Below are positions 15,900-27,957 of a DNA stretch of 41,373 nt, one piece after another (the first letter of the stretch is position 1; each line of letters begins with the position of its first letter). A program made the translations under genes and the position numbers. Source of the DNA: Bacteroidota bacterium (GTDB taxonomy: Bacteria > Bacteroidota > Bacteroidia > Bacteroidales > F082); contig JAERTF010000185.1 of the NCBI GenBank assembly GCA_016845105.1, positions 1 to 41,373 on the forward strand, given 5' to 3'. The notes beneath the pieces are model-generated. The model saw only the letters and a list, made by a program, of their open reading frames with translations, was not told where the DNA came from and searched no databases.

Positions 15900-16265
15900 C
15901 TATTTGATTAAAAGCTCATCTTTTCTAAAAATCACCATTCGTCTAATGAGCTCTTTCGGAAGAGGTTTGTCAAATGGAAATTTAACAGTTCCCTTTCCTA
16001 AGGCAAAGTTCTTTAATTCATCTGAAAAATGATCTATTGTTGCTTCATAAGGATAAAAACTTACGTATTTGGAATAAGCTGCTATCATCAACTGCTGCTC
16101 AGGTTTTGTACCAGGAATTAGGGTGAAAGAAGGAACTTTGTAATTTTGAATTTCGATGGTTTCAGGAACAGCCTCTTTTATCAGACTTCTCAGTTCGTGT
16201 AAAATAAATTGCGCTTTCTCAGGTTGACTATCAATATAGTCGTCCACAGTTTTGAAGATTGGCAT
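15900..16265 (-). CDS. DUF1801 (YdhG-like) domain protein
   Basis: Small cytoplasmic protein of 121 residues, essentially one DUF1801 domain: TVDDYIDSQPEKAQFILHEL at the start, IKEAVPETIEIQNYKVPSF in the middle, then YVSFYPYEATIDHF and the C-terminal KGTVKFPFDKPLP typical of the family. Some members have been described as frataxin-like iron chaperones, but most are uncharacterised, so I assign no function. It lies 71 bases downstream of the ECF sigma gene on the same strand, so co-transcription is possible. Confidence 0.88.
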   Translation of the reverse strand: MPIFKTVDDYIDSQPEKAQFILHELRSLIKEAVPETIEIQNYKVPSFTLIPGTKPEQQLMIAAYSKYVSFYPYEATIDHFSDELKNFALGKGTVKFPFDKPLPKELIRRMVIFRKDELLIK

Positions 16266-16336
16266 TGAACCTTTTTTCCCATGTACTTATGTTTTATTGT
16301 CAAACAGATCAATCTTTCGTTCTATATCTGCAAGAA

Positions 16337-16924
16337 TTAAGCAGTAAGAACAACTTTTTTCTCTTCAATTATCTTACGCATATTAATAATTGCATATCTC
16401 ATTCTCCCGAGGGCAGTATTAATACTTACATCTGTTTGTTCTGCAATATCTTTAAAGCTCAATCCAGAATAACACCTTAAATAAAGGACTTCCTTTTGCT
16501 CTTCGGGTAAAAATTCAAGAAGCTTACGAACATCTGTATGAATTTGATCAACAACCAGCTTCTCTTCAATCGAAGGATCAGTGAACTTAATGGTATCAAA
16601 AACATCAAAATCATTATAGGAATTATCAACTGTAGGTACTTTTTTTGATTTCCTAAAATGATCAATTACCAAATTATGAGCAATTCGCATTACCCATTGT
16701 ATGAACTTTCCTTCGTCATTATAACTACCACGTTTAAGTGTGTTAATAACTTTTACATATGTATCCTGAAAAATATCATCAGCCAGTTGCTTATCTTTTA
16801 CCAATAAGAATATGTATGAATATAATCTATTCTGATGGCGTTCAATAAGTGTTTGGAGGCTGGAGTGATTACCGTTAATGAAACTTTTAATTAGTTCTTT
16901 CTCACTAATAGTTGCTATACCCAT
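16337..16924 (-). CDS. ECF-family RNA polymerase sigma factor
   Basis: ECF sigma factor of 195 residues. Region 2 (about 23-92) includes DKQLADDIFQDTYVKVINTL and WVMRIAHNLVIDHFRKSKK. Region 4 (about 130-185) includes LLEFLPEEQKEVLYLRCY and the helix-turn-helix SFKDIAEQTDVSINTALGRM. It has a full consensus -33/-7 promoter of the housekeeping type and is divergent from uvrA. No anti-sigma gene is next to it; the downstream gene is a DUF1801 protein. It differs from the other ECF factor in this window (start at 6400) throughout the linker and tail, so the two are not recent duplicates. Confidence 0.95.
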   Translation of the reverse strand: MGIATISEKELIKSFINGNHSSLQTLIERHQNRLYSYIFLLVKDKQLADDIFQDTYVKVINTLKRGSYNDEGKFIQWVMRIAHNLVIDHFRKSKKVPTVDNSYNDFDVFDTIKFTDPSIEEKLVVDQIHTDVRKLLEFLPEEQKEVLYLRCYSGLSFKDIAEQTDVSINTALGRMRYAIINMRKIIEEKKVVLTA

Positions 16925-17007
16925 TTTACCTATTTTATGTTATTTGAACAAAAAAATGGTAAATTCTAATCGATAATCTTTCTCCTATTGGTTAGTTAAA
17001 CAATATG

Positions 17008-17038
17008 CAAATATAACGATTATATTAGTAAAAGCAAA
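17008..17038 (-). promoter_or_regulatory. Consensus promoter of the second ECF sigma gene
   Basis: On the minus strand TTTG (17035-17038) is followed by exactly 19 bases and TATATTTG (17008-17015). This is a complete match to the Bacteroidota -33/-7 promoter and the best one in the window. The start codon at 16924 gives a leader of about 80 bases. Confidence 0.8.
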
Positions 17039-17046
17039 TAAAGTTA

Positions 17047-17054
17047 TAGTTTTG
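17047..17054 (+). promoter_or_regulatory. -7 promoter box of uvrA
   Basis: TAGTTTTG matches TAnnTTTG and is followed by CA. The -33 position 19 bases upstream reads TTA rather than TTG. It lies back to back with the sigma gene promoter, and the uvrA ATG is 37 bases downstream. Confidence 0.6.
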
Positions 17055-17090
17055 CACCTTGTTTTTTTTCAAATAATGTGATTTAGCAAA

Positions 17091-19916
17091 ATGAGCGTAA
17101 ACAATATTAATCATATAAACATCTTAAATTCAAGGGTTAACAACTTAAGAAACCTAAGTGTTTCGATTCCGAAAAAAAAGCTAGTTGTAATCACAGGATT
17201 ATCTGGATCAGGTAAATCATCATTGGCATTTGACACATTATATGCTGAAGGACAAAGAAGATATGTTGAGAGCTTGAGCTCCTACGCTCGACAATTTTTA
17301 GGCCGGATGGATAAACCTGAAGTAGATTCAATTGCCGGCATATCACCTGCAATAGCAATTGAGCAAAAAGTAAAAAGTCGAAATCCTCGGTCAACGGTTG
17401 GTACTTCCGCTGAAGTTTATGAATACATTAAGTTGCTATTCGCCAGAATTGGAAAAACATATTCACCAATATCGAACAAGCAGGTTAAGCGACATTCTGT
17501 TTTTGATGTTGTAGATCATATAATGGCTTTACCTGAGGATACAAGTGTTATATTATACTCCCCTTTATTTATAGCTTCTGATCGAAAGTTGAAACAACAT
17601 CTACAGGTTCTTCTTCAGCAAGGTTTTAACCGTGTTTTAAAAAACGGAGAAATAGTACGAATTGAGGATATCATTGACAGCGTTGATGAAGATGCAGTAC
17701 CTCAAAATTGTTATCTGGTAGTTGACCGAATTATTGTGAATCATTCTGATGAAGACCTTAAATCTCGAATTGCTGATTCAGCTCAAATTGCATATTACGA
17801 AGGAAAAGGAAGTTGCATTGTTTCATATAATATTGAAGAAGATATAGAAATTAACTTTTCAAATAAATTCGAGCTTGATGGAATTAAATTTGAAGAACCT
17901 TCAGCAAATATGTTTGCATTTAATAATCCTTTGGGAGCTTGTAAGCGTTGCGAAGGATATGGGAGCATAATAGGTATTGATCCCGAATTAGTAATTCCAA
18001 ACCCTAGTTTATCAGTTTATGACGAAACAATAGCATGCTGGAAGGGTGAAAAAATGAGTAAGTTTAAAGATCAGTTAATTAATAATGCTTTCAAATTCGA
18101 TTTTCCAATTCACCGACCCTATTACCAATTAACAGCCGAAGAAAAGGAATTGCTTTGGACGGGAAATGAATATTTTGAAGGTATAAACTCATTTTTTCAA
18201 TCGGTAGAAGAACAGACATATAAGATTCAATACCGTGTAATGTTAGCTCGTTACAGAGGTAAAACCAGCTGCCCCGATTGTAAAGGAACACGATTAAGAA
18301 AAGATACAAACTATATTAAGGTTGGTGGACACAGTGTTAGCGAGATTGTTAAAATGCAACTGAATGATGCATATAACTTTTTCAACAAACTTGAACTTAA
18401 TGAATATGATGCAAAGGTTGCGAAAAGGTTGCTAATTGAAATTAAAACTCGTCTTAAATTTTTAGTAGATGTAGGGTTGGATTATTTGACAATGAATAGA
18501 TTGTCTTCATCATTATCGGGCGGAGAGTCGCAAAGGATTAATCTTGCAACTTCATTGGGAAGCAGTTTAGTTGGTTCGATGTATATACTTGACGAGCCAA
18601 GTATTGGGTTACATCCAAGGGATACTGACAGATTAATTGGTGTATTATACAGTCTTCGCGACATAGGTAATTCGGTAATTGTTGTTGAACACGATGAAGA
18701 AATAATAAAGGCTTCTGATCAAATAATTGATATAGGACCCAATGCAGGTGAACACGGTGGAAAACTTGTTTATCAAGGCACCTATGATGAATTAAAAAAT
18801 AACGACACAAGTTATACTGCACTATATCTAACCGGAAGAAAAAATATTGAACTTCCACATAGAAGGCGTTCCTGGAAAGATTACATTGAAATTGTCAATG
18901 CTACACAAAATAATCTTAAGAATATAAATGTTAAGATACCACTAAATCTACTACTTGTAATAACAGGAGTTAGTGGATCGGGAAAATCAACACTTGTAAA
19001 AGATATTCTCTATCCGGCAGTAAAGAAACAACTGGATGGCTATGCAGGAAAATCAGGAAGACACGGATATGTGACTGGCGAGCTTGGAAGTATATCAGCA
19101 GTAGAATATGTTGACCAAAACCCAATAGGCCGTTCTTCGCGATCAAATCCAGCTACATACCTTAAAGCTTATGATGATATTAGATCATTATTTGCCTCTC
19201 AAAAACTGGCCAAACTTCGAAATTACAAACCAGGATTTTTCTCTTTTAATGTACCCGGAGGACGGTGCGATCAATGTGAAGGTGAAGGCGTAACAAAAGT
19301 TGAAATGCAGTTTATGGCCGACATTTATCTAAAGTGCGACTCATGCAATGGTCACCGATTTAAAGATGAAGTATTGGATATTAGGTACGAAGGAAAAAAC
19401 ATAAGTGATATTCTTAATATGACTGTTGATCAGGCCATTGATTTTTTCACAACTTCATCAAAATCAAACAGATTAAGTAAGAAAATAACTGAAAAAATAA
19501 CACCATTGTCAGATGTTGGCCTTGGATACCTCCACATGGGGCAGCCATCAAATACTTTAAGTGGTGGTGAGGCTCAAAGAGTAAAGCTTGCATACTTTCT
19601 ATCCAAAGGTGGTAACGACTCCCCCACTCTATTTGTATTCGATGAACCAACAACAGGATTGCATATTCATGATATCGAAAAGCTATTGGTTTCGTTAAAC
19701 TCTCTTATCGAGATTGGTCATTCGATAATTGTTATCGAACACAATGTAGAGGTAATTAAATCAGCCGATTGGATTATCGATCTTGGTCCGGATGGTGGTG
19801 AAGGTGGTGGAGAATTAATATTTGAAGGTACTCCTGAAAATATTATCAAATGTAAAAAATCATTTACCGGTAAATACCTAACTGACAAGATATTAAACAA
19901 TTCTGAATTGAAATAG
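17091..19916 (+). CDS. uvrA: Excinuclease ABC subunit A
   Basis: DNA damage recognition ATPase of nucleotide excision repair; works as a dimer with UvrB. The 941-residue product has both ABC cassettes: Walker A GLSGSGKSS (36-44) and GVSGSGKST (626-634), signatures LSGGESQR and LSGGEAQR, each followed by a DEP Walker B. Paired cysteines are at 284/287, 394/397 and 726/729/749/752. The last four form the conserved C-terminal zinc finger. Upstream of 284/287, where E. coli UvrA has a CPxC pair, this protein has FELDGIKFEEP with no cysteine, so the first zinc finger is incomplete. I believe this is typical of Bacteroidota UvrA. Length is normal. The gene appears monocistronic with its own -7 box. 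Confidence 0.98.
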   Translation: MSVNNINHINILNSRVNNLRNLSVSIPKKKLVVITGLSGSGKSSLAFDTLYAEGQRRYVESLSSYARQFLGRMDKPEVDSIAGISPAIAIEQKVKSRNPRSTVGTSAEVYEYIKLLFARIGKTYSPISNKQVKRHSVFDVVDHIMALPEDTSVILYSPLFIASDRKLKQHLQVLLQQGFNRVLKNGEIVRIEDIIDSVDEDAVPQNCYLVVDRIIVNHSDEDLKSRIADSAQIAYYEGKGSCIVSYNIEEDIEINFSNKFELDGIKFEEPSANMFAFNNPLGACKRCEGYGSIIGIDPELVIPNPSLSVYDETIACWKGEKMSKFKDQLINNAFKFDFPIHRPYYQLTAEEKELLWTGNEYFEGINSFFQSVEEQTYKIQYRVMLARYRGKTSCPDCKGTRLRKDTNYIKVGGHSVSEIVKMQLNDAYNFFNKLELNEYDAKVAKRLLIEIKTRLKFLVDVGLDYLTMNRLSSSLSGGESQRINLATSLGSSLVGSMYILDEPSIGLHPRDTDRLIGVLYSLRDIGNSVIVVEHDEEIIKASDQIIDIGPNAGEHGGKLVYQGTYDELKNNDTSYTALYLTGRKNIELPHRRRSWKDYIEIVNATQNNLKNINVKIPLNLLLVITGVSGSGKSTLVKDILYPAVKKQLDGYAGKSGRHGYVTGELGSISAVEYVDQNPIGRSSRSNPATYLKAYDDIRSLFASQKLAKLRNYKPGFFSFNVPGGRCDQCEGEGVTKVEMQFMADIYLKCDSCNGHRFKDEVLDIRYEGKNISDILNMTVDQAIDFFTTSSKSNRLSKKITEKITPLSDVGLGYLHMGQPSNTLSGGEAQRVKLAYFLSKGGNDSPTLFVFDEPTTGLHIHDIEKLLVSLNSLIEIGHSIIVIEHNVEVIKSADWIIDLGPDGGEGGGELIFEGTPENIIKCKKSFTGKYLTDKILNNSELK

Positions 19917-19999
19917 TTGCCCCAAAGTATAACTTCGCCAAATTGAAATGACCAATCAATTTGATATTCCAATAATATATTTTACTATCACATATTTGA

Positions 20000-20007
20000 T
20001 ATTTTTG
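20000..20007 (+). promoter_or_regulatory. -7 promoter box of the PD40 lipoprotein gene
   Basis: TATTTTTG, followed by CA, matches TAnnTTTG and lies 33 bases before the ATG at 20041. No clear TTG is seen at the -33 position. Confidence 0.55.
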
Positions 20008-20040
20008 CAATCTGAAATAATTAACTAATAATACTAAAAA

Positions 20041-21162
20041 ATGAAATTTTTATCTTTTATTCCATCAGTGGCTCTAATAATACTTTTATCCTCATGTATG
20101 GGCGGCGACCATTCGCATAATGGAACAACTCATAATCATTACACAAATGGAGATCACGATACTACCATACATTACCCACAAGAAAAACATCTAGCCAACA
20201 TTAAACAACTTACAGATGGGGGCGATAATGCCGAGGCATATTTTAGCTTTGATAACTCGATGATTGTATTTCAAGCAAAAGTACCTGCATGGGGAAGCAC
20301 CTGCGATCAAATCTATTATTTTCCATTTAGTGATGGAGACATGAAAACAGATATGCCAACCATGTTAAGCAATGGACTAGGTAGAACAACGTGTTCATAT
20401 TTTATGCCTGGTGATACAACAGTTCTTTATGGCTCAACTCGTTCGGGTAGTGACAATTGTCCCCCAGAGCCAAAACGACGTGATGATGGGAAGTATGTAT
20501 GGCCGATTTATCCCGACTTTGACATTTATATAGCTGATTTACAAGGCAATCTAGTCGACACTTTGGTATCAGGACCGGGCTATGATGCGGAAGCTACTGT
20601 ATCTCCTACTGGAGACAAAATAGTATTTACCTCCGATCGTTCGGGTGATTTGGAATTATATACTTGTAATGTCGACGGCAGCAATCAAAAACAAATAACA
20701 CATGAGTTGGGCTATGATGGTGGTGCCTTTTTCTCTCCCGATGGTAGCAAGCTTATATTCAGATCATCGAGGCCAAAAACAAAAGCCGAAATTAAGGAAT
20801 ATAAAGATTTGCTAGCTGAAGGACTTGTAAAGCCTACAAATATGGAATTGTATGTGTGTAACATTGATGGAAGCGAGTTAAGACAAATTACAAAGCTTGG
20901 GAAAGCAAATTGGGCTCCGTTTTTTCATCCTTCCGGAGAAAAGATTATTTTTAGTTCAAATCATGCCAGTAAGAGAGGATTCGAGTTTAATCTTTATATG
21001 ATAAATATTGATGGAACCGGACTTGAGCAAATTACTTACGATGAGATTTTTGATGCATTTCCCATGTTCTCACCCGATGGCAAAAAGCTAATTTTTTCTT
21101 CAAATAGAAACAATGGTGGCACCAAAAACACTAATCTATTTATTGCTGACTGGGTTGAATAA
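20041..21162 (+). CDS. TolB-like PD40 beta-propeller lipoprotein with histidine-rich N-terminus
   Basis: Predicted lipoprotein of 373 residues. The signal peptide ends in the lipobox LSSC with Cys19. The mature N-terminus is unusually rich in histidine (CMGGDHSHNGTTHNHY, then NGDHDTTIH), about nine His in the first 45 mature residues. The rest is a WD40-like (PD40) propeller with repeats such as VSPTGDKIVFTSDRSGDLEL, FFSPDGSKLIFRSSRP, FHPSGEKIIFSSNH and FSPDGKKLIFSSNRN. Propellers of this type bind proteins or peptidoglycan-associated partners; no catalytic residues are apparent. The His-rich stretch may bind a metal ion such as zinc or copper, which is inference. It has its own -7 box, and the gene after it (ProX) starts 71 bases on. 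Confidence 0.87.
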   Translation: MKFLSFIPSVALIILLSSCMGGDHSHNGTTHNHYTNGDHDTTIHYPQEKHLANIKQLTDGGDNAEAYFSFDNSMIVFQAKVPAWGSTCDQIYYFPFSDGDMKTDMPTMLSNGLGRTTCSYFMPGDTTVLYGSTRSGSDNCPPEPKRRDDGKYVWPIYPDFDIYIADLQGNLVDTLVSGPGYDAEATVSPTGDKIVFTSDRSGDLELYTCNVDGSNQKQITHELGYDGGAFFSPDGSKLIFRSSRPKTKAEIKEYKDLLAEGLVKPTNMELYVCNIDGSELRQITKLGKANWAPFFHPSGEKIIFSSNHASKRGFEFNLYMINIDGTGLEQITYDEIFDAFPMFSPDGKKLIFSSNRNNGGTKNTNLFIADWVE

Positions 21163-21233
21163 AAAGGATTAAATGTGTTTGTTCTCATTATTTATATTTT
21201 TAAATTCAAGGAACAAAATAATATGTTTTAGTT

Positions 21234-21743
21234 ATGGATATTGCAAAAAGGGAAGCAGTATTTGAAATTCTTAAAAAACTCGATATTGATTTCGAAGTTT
21301 TTGAGCACCCACCTTTGGATACAATCGAAATTGCTTTGAAGTACTGGAAGGATATTGATGCCGTTCACTGTAAGAACTTATTCTTCCGTAATCACAAAGG
21401 CAGGAAACACTATTTAGTTATAATTAAGGATACTACACCATTTAGTATTCATAGTCTTGAGAAAAAGCTAAAACAAGGAAAACTAACCTTTGCCTCTGAG
21501 AAAAGGTTGCTCAAATATTTGGGAGTTAAGCCGGGATCTGTATCTCCATTTGGGTTAATAAATGATGAAGAAAGTCATGTACACCTTTTTATAGATAAAC
21601 AACTTCAACTAGCTTCAAAAATTAGTTTTCATCCCAACGATAATACTGCCAGCCTAGTCCTAAACTATTCTGATTTAATAAGATATATTGAGTCGAGGGG
21701 AAATACCTACGAATTTATTGATCCATCGCCCAAAAACGATTAA
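21234..21743 (+). CDS. proX: ProX/PrdX-type aminoacyl-tRNA deacylase
   Basis: Hydrolyses mischarged Ala-tRNA(Pro) in trans, acting as a stand-alone prolyl-tRNA editing domain. The 169-residue product has the YbaK/ProX fold: N-terminal helix with LKKLDIDFEVFEHPP, KNLFFRNHKGRKHYLVIIK, ASEKRLLKYLGVKPGSVSP and FGLINDE before VHLFIDKQL. These are the usual family blocks, and the length is that of ProX rather than the shorter YbaK. It ends nine bases before arcA, so the two are probably co-transcribed. The link between tRNA editing and arginine catabolism has no obvious explanation. Confidence 0.9.
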   Translation: MDIAKREAVFEILKKLDIDFEVFEHPPLDTIEIALKYWKDIDAVHCKNLFFRNHKGRKHYLVIIKDTTPFSIHSLEKKLKQGKLTFASEKRLLKYLGVKPGSVSPFGLINDEESHVHLFIDKQLQLASKISFHPNDNTASLVLNYSDLIRYIESRGNTYEFIDPSPKND

Positions 21744-21752
21744 TTTTGTATT

Positions 21753-23018
21753 ATGCAAAAAATAGATATTGATGTAGTATCAGAGATCGGCAAACTTAAT
21801 GGAGTAATTGTCCATTTACCTGGTCCTGAGGTTGAAAACATGACTCCGGAAAATGCTCAACGGGCTCTTTATAGTGATATTCTAAACCTATCTGTTGCTT
21901 TACCTGAGTATAATAATTTCATTGGTGTACTTAAGAAATACACAAAGGTTTTTGAGGTGAGTGATTTATTATTTGATATTATTCAGAATAATGAATACAA
22001 GAACGAATTATTGCAAGAAATTTGTTCCCTAGAACAAAATCACGATGAGGATATATGTGGTTTTATTGAAACTATAAATGATAAAGAGTTGGCCGAACAA
22101 CTTATCCAAGGCATTGAAATGCAAAAAGATAATCTAAGTAGGTTTCTGGATAATGAAAGGTATTGTTTACACCCGCTTCCTAATTTCTTTTTTACACGCG
22201 ATGCAAGTTTTTCCATCGGTAATGAGGTAATGATTAGCAAAATGGCAAGAAGTGTTCGTGATCGTGAAACTCTTATTATGGAAACCATTTTTAAACATCA
22301 TCCAATCCTAAAAGCCAAAACCGTAAACCCGGTATTATCATATGACAAAACCGGCAAAGGTACCATTGAGGGAGGAGATGTTATTGTTGCTCGCGAAGAC
22401 ATCACCATTATTGGAACCGGCGATAGGACTACGACCCAGGGAATTGATTCAATAATAGAGCATCTTAAAACCAAAGAAGGCACACATCATCTTATTATAC
22501 AGGAGTTACCATTTAAGCCAGAGTCGTTCATACACTTAGATATGGTATTTACATTCCTTGACAAGGATAAATGTATGATCTTTGAACCGCTAATTATTAA
22601 TGCTACAAAATATCTTACCATCCACATAACCATTGATAACAACAAAGTTATCAGTATAAAAGAGGAGAAAAACATTCTTGTTGCCTTAAGATCATTGGGT
22701 ATGGATTTAGAACCTATTTTTTGTGGTGGAACAAATGACCTAACGATTATGGAGCGTGAGCAATGGCAAAGTGGCGCTAACTTTTTTACTCTTGAACCAG
22801 GCAAGGTAATAGGATATGGAAGAAATGTGAATACAATTGAAGCTTTAAACAAAGGAGGGTTTGATATTGTTAGGGCAAAAGACATTGTTTCGGGTAAAGA
22901 AAACATCGAAGACCATGATAAACTGGTAGTTACCATTGTTGGAAACGAACTATCAAGAGGTGGTGGTGGCGCCCGGTGTATGACTATGCCAATATCTCGT
23001 CAAAAAGTGAACTGGTAG
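21753..23018 (+). CDS. arcA: Arginine deiminase
   Basis: Converts L-arginine to citrulline and ammonia in the cytoplasm. The 421-residue product shows the guanidino-group-modifying fold motifs: GKLNGVIVHLPGPEVENMTP, NFFFTRDASFSIG, EGGDVIVARED, FIHLDMVFTFLD, CGGTNDL, and the terminal active site GGGGARCMTMP with nucleophile Cys409, close to the Cys406 of the Pseudomonas enzyme. Length is normal. The usual partners (ornithine carbamoyltransferase, carbamate kinase, arginine/ornithine antiporter) are not in the window. It follows proX by nine bases. A TAATTTTG just before the ATG is largely made of the proX stop and is probably not a promoter. Confidence 0.96.
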   Translation: MQKIDIDVVSEIGKLNGVIVHLPGPEVENMTPENAQRALYSDILNLSVALPEYNNFIGVLKKYTKVFEVSDLLFDIIQNNEYKNELLQEICSLEQNHDEDICGFIETINDKELAEQLIQGIEMQKDNLSRFLDNERYCLHPLPNFFFTRDASFSIGNEVMISKMARSVRDRETLIMETIFKHHPILKAKTVNPVLSYDKTGKGTIEGGDVIVAREDITIIGTGDRTTTQGIDSIIEHLKTKEGTHHLIIQELPFKPESFIHLDMVFTFLDKDKCMIFEPLIINATKYLTIHITIDNNKVISIKEEKNILVALRSLGMDLEPIFCGGTNDLTIMEREQWQSGANFFTLEPGKVIGYGRNVNTIEALNKGGFDIVRAKDIVSGKENIEDHDKLVVTIVGNELSRGGGGARCMTMPISRQKVNW

Positions 23019-23049
23019 TTTTGCTATTTAAACCTCAAATAAACTTGCA

Positions 23050-24591
23050 TTGAATACACAAAAAATAAGGGAATATTATAATTCAAATCCTCTGACATTT
23101 ATAATAATTGTTGGGTTTTTATTTAGACTATTGGCAGCAATATTCTCAAAAGGCTATGGATGGTCAGATGATCATTTTTTAATTATTGAAATTGCTCAAT
23201 CATGGGTAGATGGGTTAAACTATAATTCATGGTTACCACTTGAAGATGGTACAAATGAACCCCCAGGATTTAGTTTTTTTTATGTGGGTATACATTACTA
23301 TATTTTTAGTTTTTTTGAATGGATTGGCATTTTCAATCCACAATCTAAAATGCTAATAACTCGCGTATTACATGCTCTATGGTCATTGCTAATAATCTAT
23401 TACGGTTACAAAATAACACTCGAATTAAGTAATAAAAAAACAGCAATTATTGTTGGATGGATATTATCTTTGTTGTGGTTATTTCCAATGCTAAGCGTCC
23501 GAAACCTTGTTGAATATGTAAGTATCCCCCCTATTATGTATGGTTTGTGGGTGATTATAAATTCGAATAAGACTAAGCTTTGGACCTGGATATGGGTAGG
23601 GTTCGTTTTTGGAATTGCTTTTAGTATACGCTTCCAAACAGCTCTTATTTTTGGTTCAATTGGTATCGTTATGCTTATTCAAGGTAAATGGAAAGAGGCC
23701 ATATATATCGCCATCGGAGGCGTTATCTCATTGGTTATTTTCCAGGGAGGAATTGATTGGCTTGTGTGGGATAAACCATTCATTCAATTACTGCATTATA
23801 TAGGTTACAACTCGAACCAGGAAAATATTATGCAATATACCGTTGGTCCTTGGTATACCTACATGCTATTAATAATTGGTATACTAATACCGCCAATAAG
23901 CATCTTTATTACAATTGGGTTCTTTAAGGAATGGAAAAAACTACTTATAATTTTTATACCAGTAATAGTATTTCTTATTTTTCACTCATATTATCCAAAC
24001 AAGCAGGAGCGATTTGTTCTTACCATTATCCCTATGATGATAATTATTGGGATTATTGGATGGCAAAAAATTTCTGAAAACAAAAAAACAGGGAGTTTAC
24101 TACGCAGTTTCATTCGTGGTTCATGGATCTTTTTCTGGATAATTAATTTTATTGCATTGGTTCCTATAACTTTAATGTATTCGAAACAAGCCAGAGTTGA
24201 GAGTATGTCATATATATCTGATTATGGGAATATAAACAACTTCGTTATTGAAGATATCCACAAAACCAATTCGGGATTTCCTCCTCAATTTTATATAAAA
24301 AACTGGTATAATTATGTCTCGATTAAGGATAGCAATGATCTACTGGAACACTCAAAAATTCAACAAAACTATAATGATTCCGAACAACCTGGTTTTATTT
24401 TGTTTTACCAACCCATTGATATTGAACTAAGAGTGGAAAATATGAAGACAATATATCCTAATATTGTTTTTGAAACCATAATTGAACCAGGGTTTATGGA
24501 CAAGGTGATGTATTGGTTAAACCCCATAAATGATAATCAAAACATTTACTTATACCGTAACACCTCAGTACTTCCAAACAAGATTAAATAG
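23050..24591 (+). CDS. Polytopic GT-C glycosyltransferase (GT39/GT22-like)
   Basis: Integral-membrane glycosyltransferase, 513 residues, likely using a polyprenyl-phosphate sugar. About ten to eleven hydrophobic helices span residues 15-385. After the first helix, the loop KGYGWSDDHFLI (35-46) carries the acidic pair expected for GT-C catalysis. A C-terminal soluble domain begins near residue 395. The start is TTG at 23050: only six sense codons lie between it and an upstream in-frame stop, and none is ATG or GTG. It differs clearly from the GT-C enzyme at 2372. It is 31 bases after arcA, so it may be read through from there. Confidence 0.8.
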   Translation: MNTQKIREYYNSNPLTFIIIVGFLFRLLAAIFSKGYGWSDDHFLIIEIAQSWVDGLNYNSWLPLEDGTNEPPGFSFFYVGIHYYIFSFFEWIGIFNPQSKMLITRVLHALWSLLIIYYGYKITLELSNKKTAIIVGWILSLLWLFPMLSVRNLVEYVSIPPIMYGLWVIINSNKTKLWTWIWVGFVFGIAFSIRFQTALIFGSIGIVMLIQGKWKEAIYIAIGGVISLVIFQGGIDWLVWDKPFIQLLHYIGYNSNQENIMQYTVGPWYTYMLLIIGILIPPISIFITIGFFKEWKKLLIIFIPVIVFLIFHSYYPNKQERFVLTIIPMMIIIGIIGWQKISENKKTGSLLRSFIRGSWIFFWIINFIALVPITLMYSKQARVESMSYISDYGNINNFVIEDIHKTNSGFPPQFYIKNWYNYVSIKDSNDLLEHSKIQQNYNDSEQPGFILFYQPIDIELRVENMKTIYPNIVFETIIEPGFMDKVMYWLNPINDNQNIYLYRNTSVLPNKIK

Positions 24592-24669
24592 TCAATCAAA
24601 ATTGATTCATAGTTGATTTATAGAAGTGCAGATAGTTTAATAATAATCCCATTTTTAATTCAGTCTGAT

Positions 24670-24677
24670 TATATTTG
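24670..24677 (+). promoter_or_regulatory. -7 promoter box of the hydrolase-ligA operon
   Basis: TATATTTG, followed by CA, matches TAnnTTTG and lies 43 bases before the ATG at 24721. A clear -33 TTG is not present. Confidence 0.6.
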
Positions 24678-24720
24678 CATTATTACTCGTTGGAAAATCA
24701 CTTACTAGCATAAGCTAATT

Positions 24721-27912
<3,192 letters not shown>

Positions 27913-27957
27913 GACTTTAGGGTTCCTAGTTGGTTTGAAACGAGATTATTAAAAATC

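Noticed and set aside
21741..21748. TAATTTTG five bases before the arcA ATG
   Set aside because: It matches the -7 box, but it is formed by the proX stop codon and would give an almost leaderless transcript; read-through from proX is simpler.
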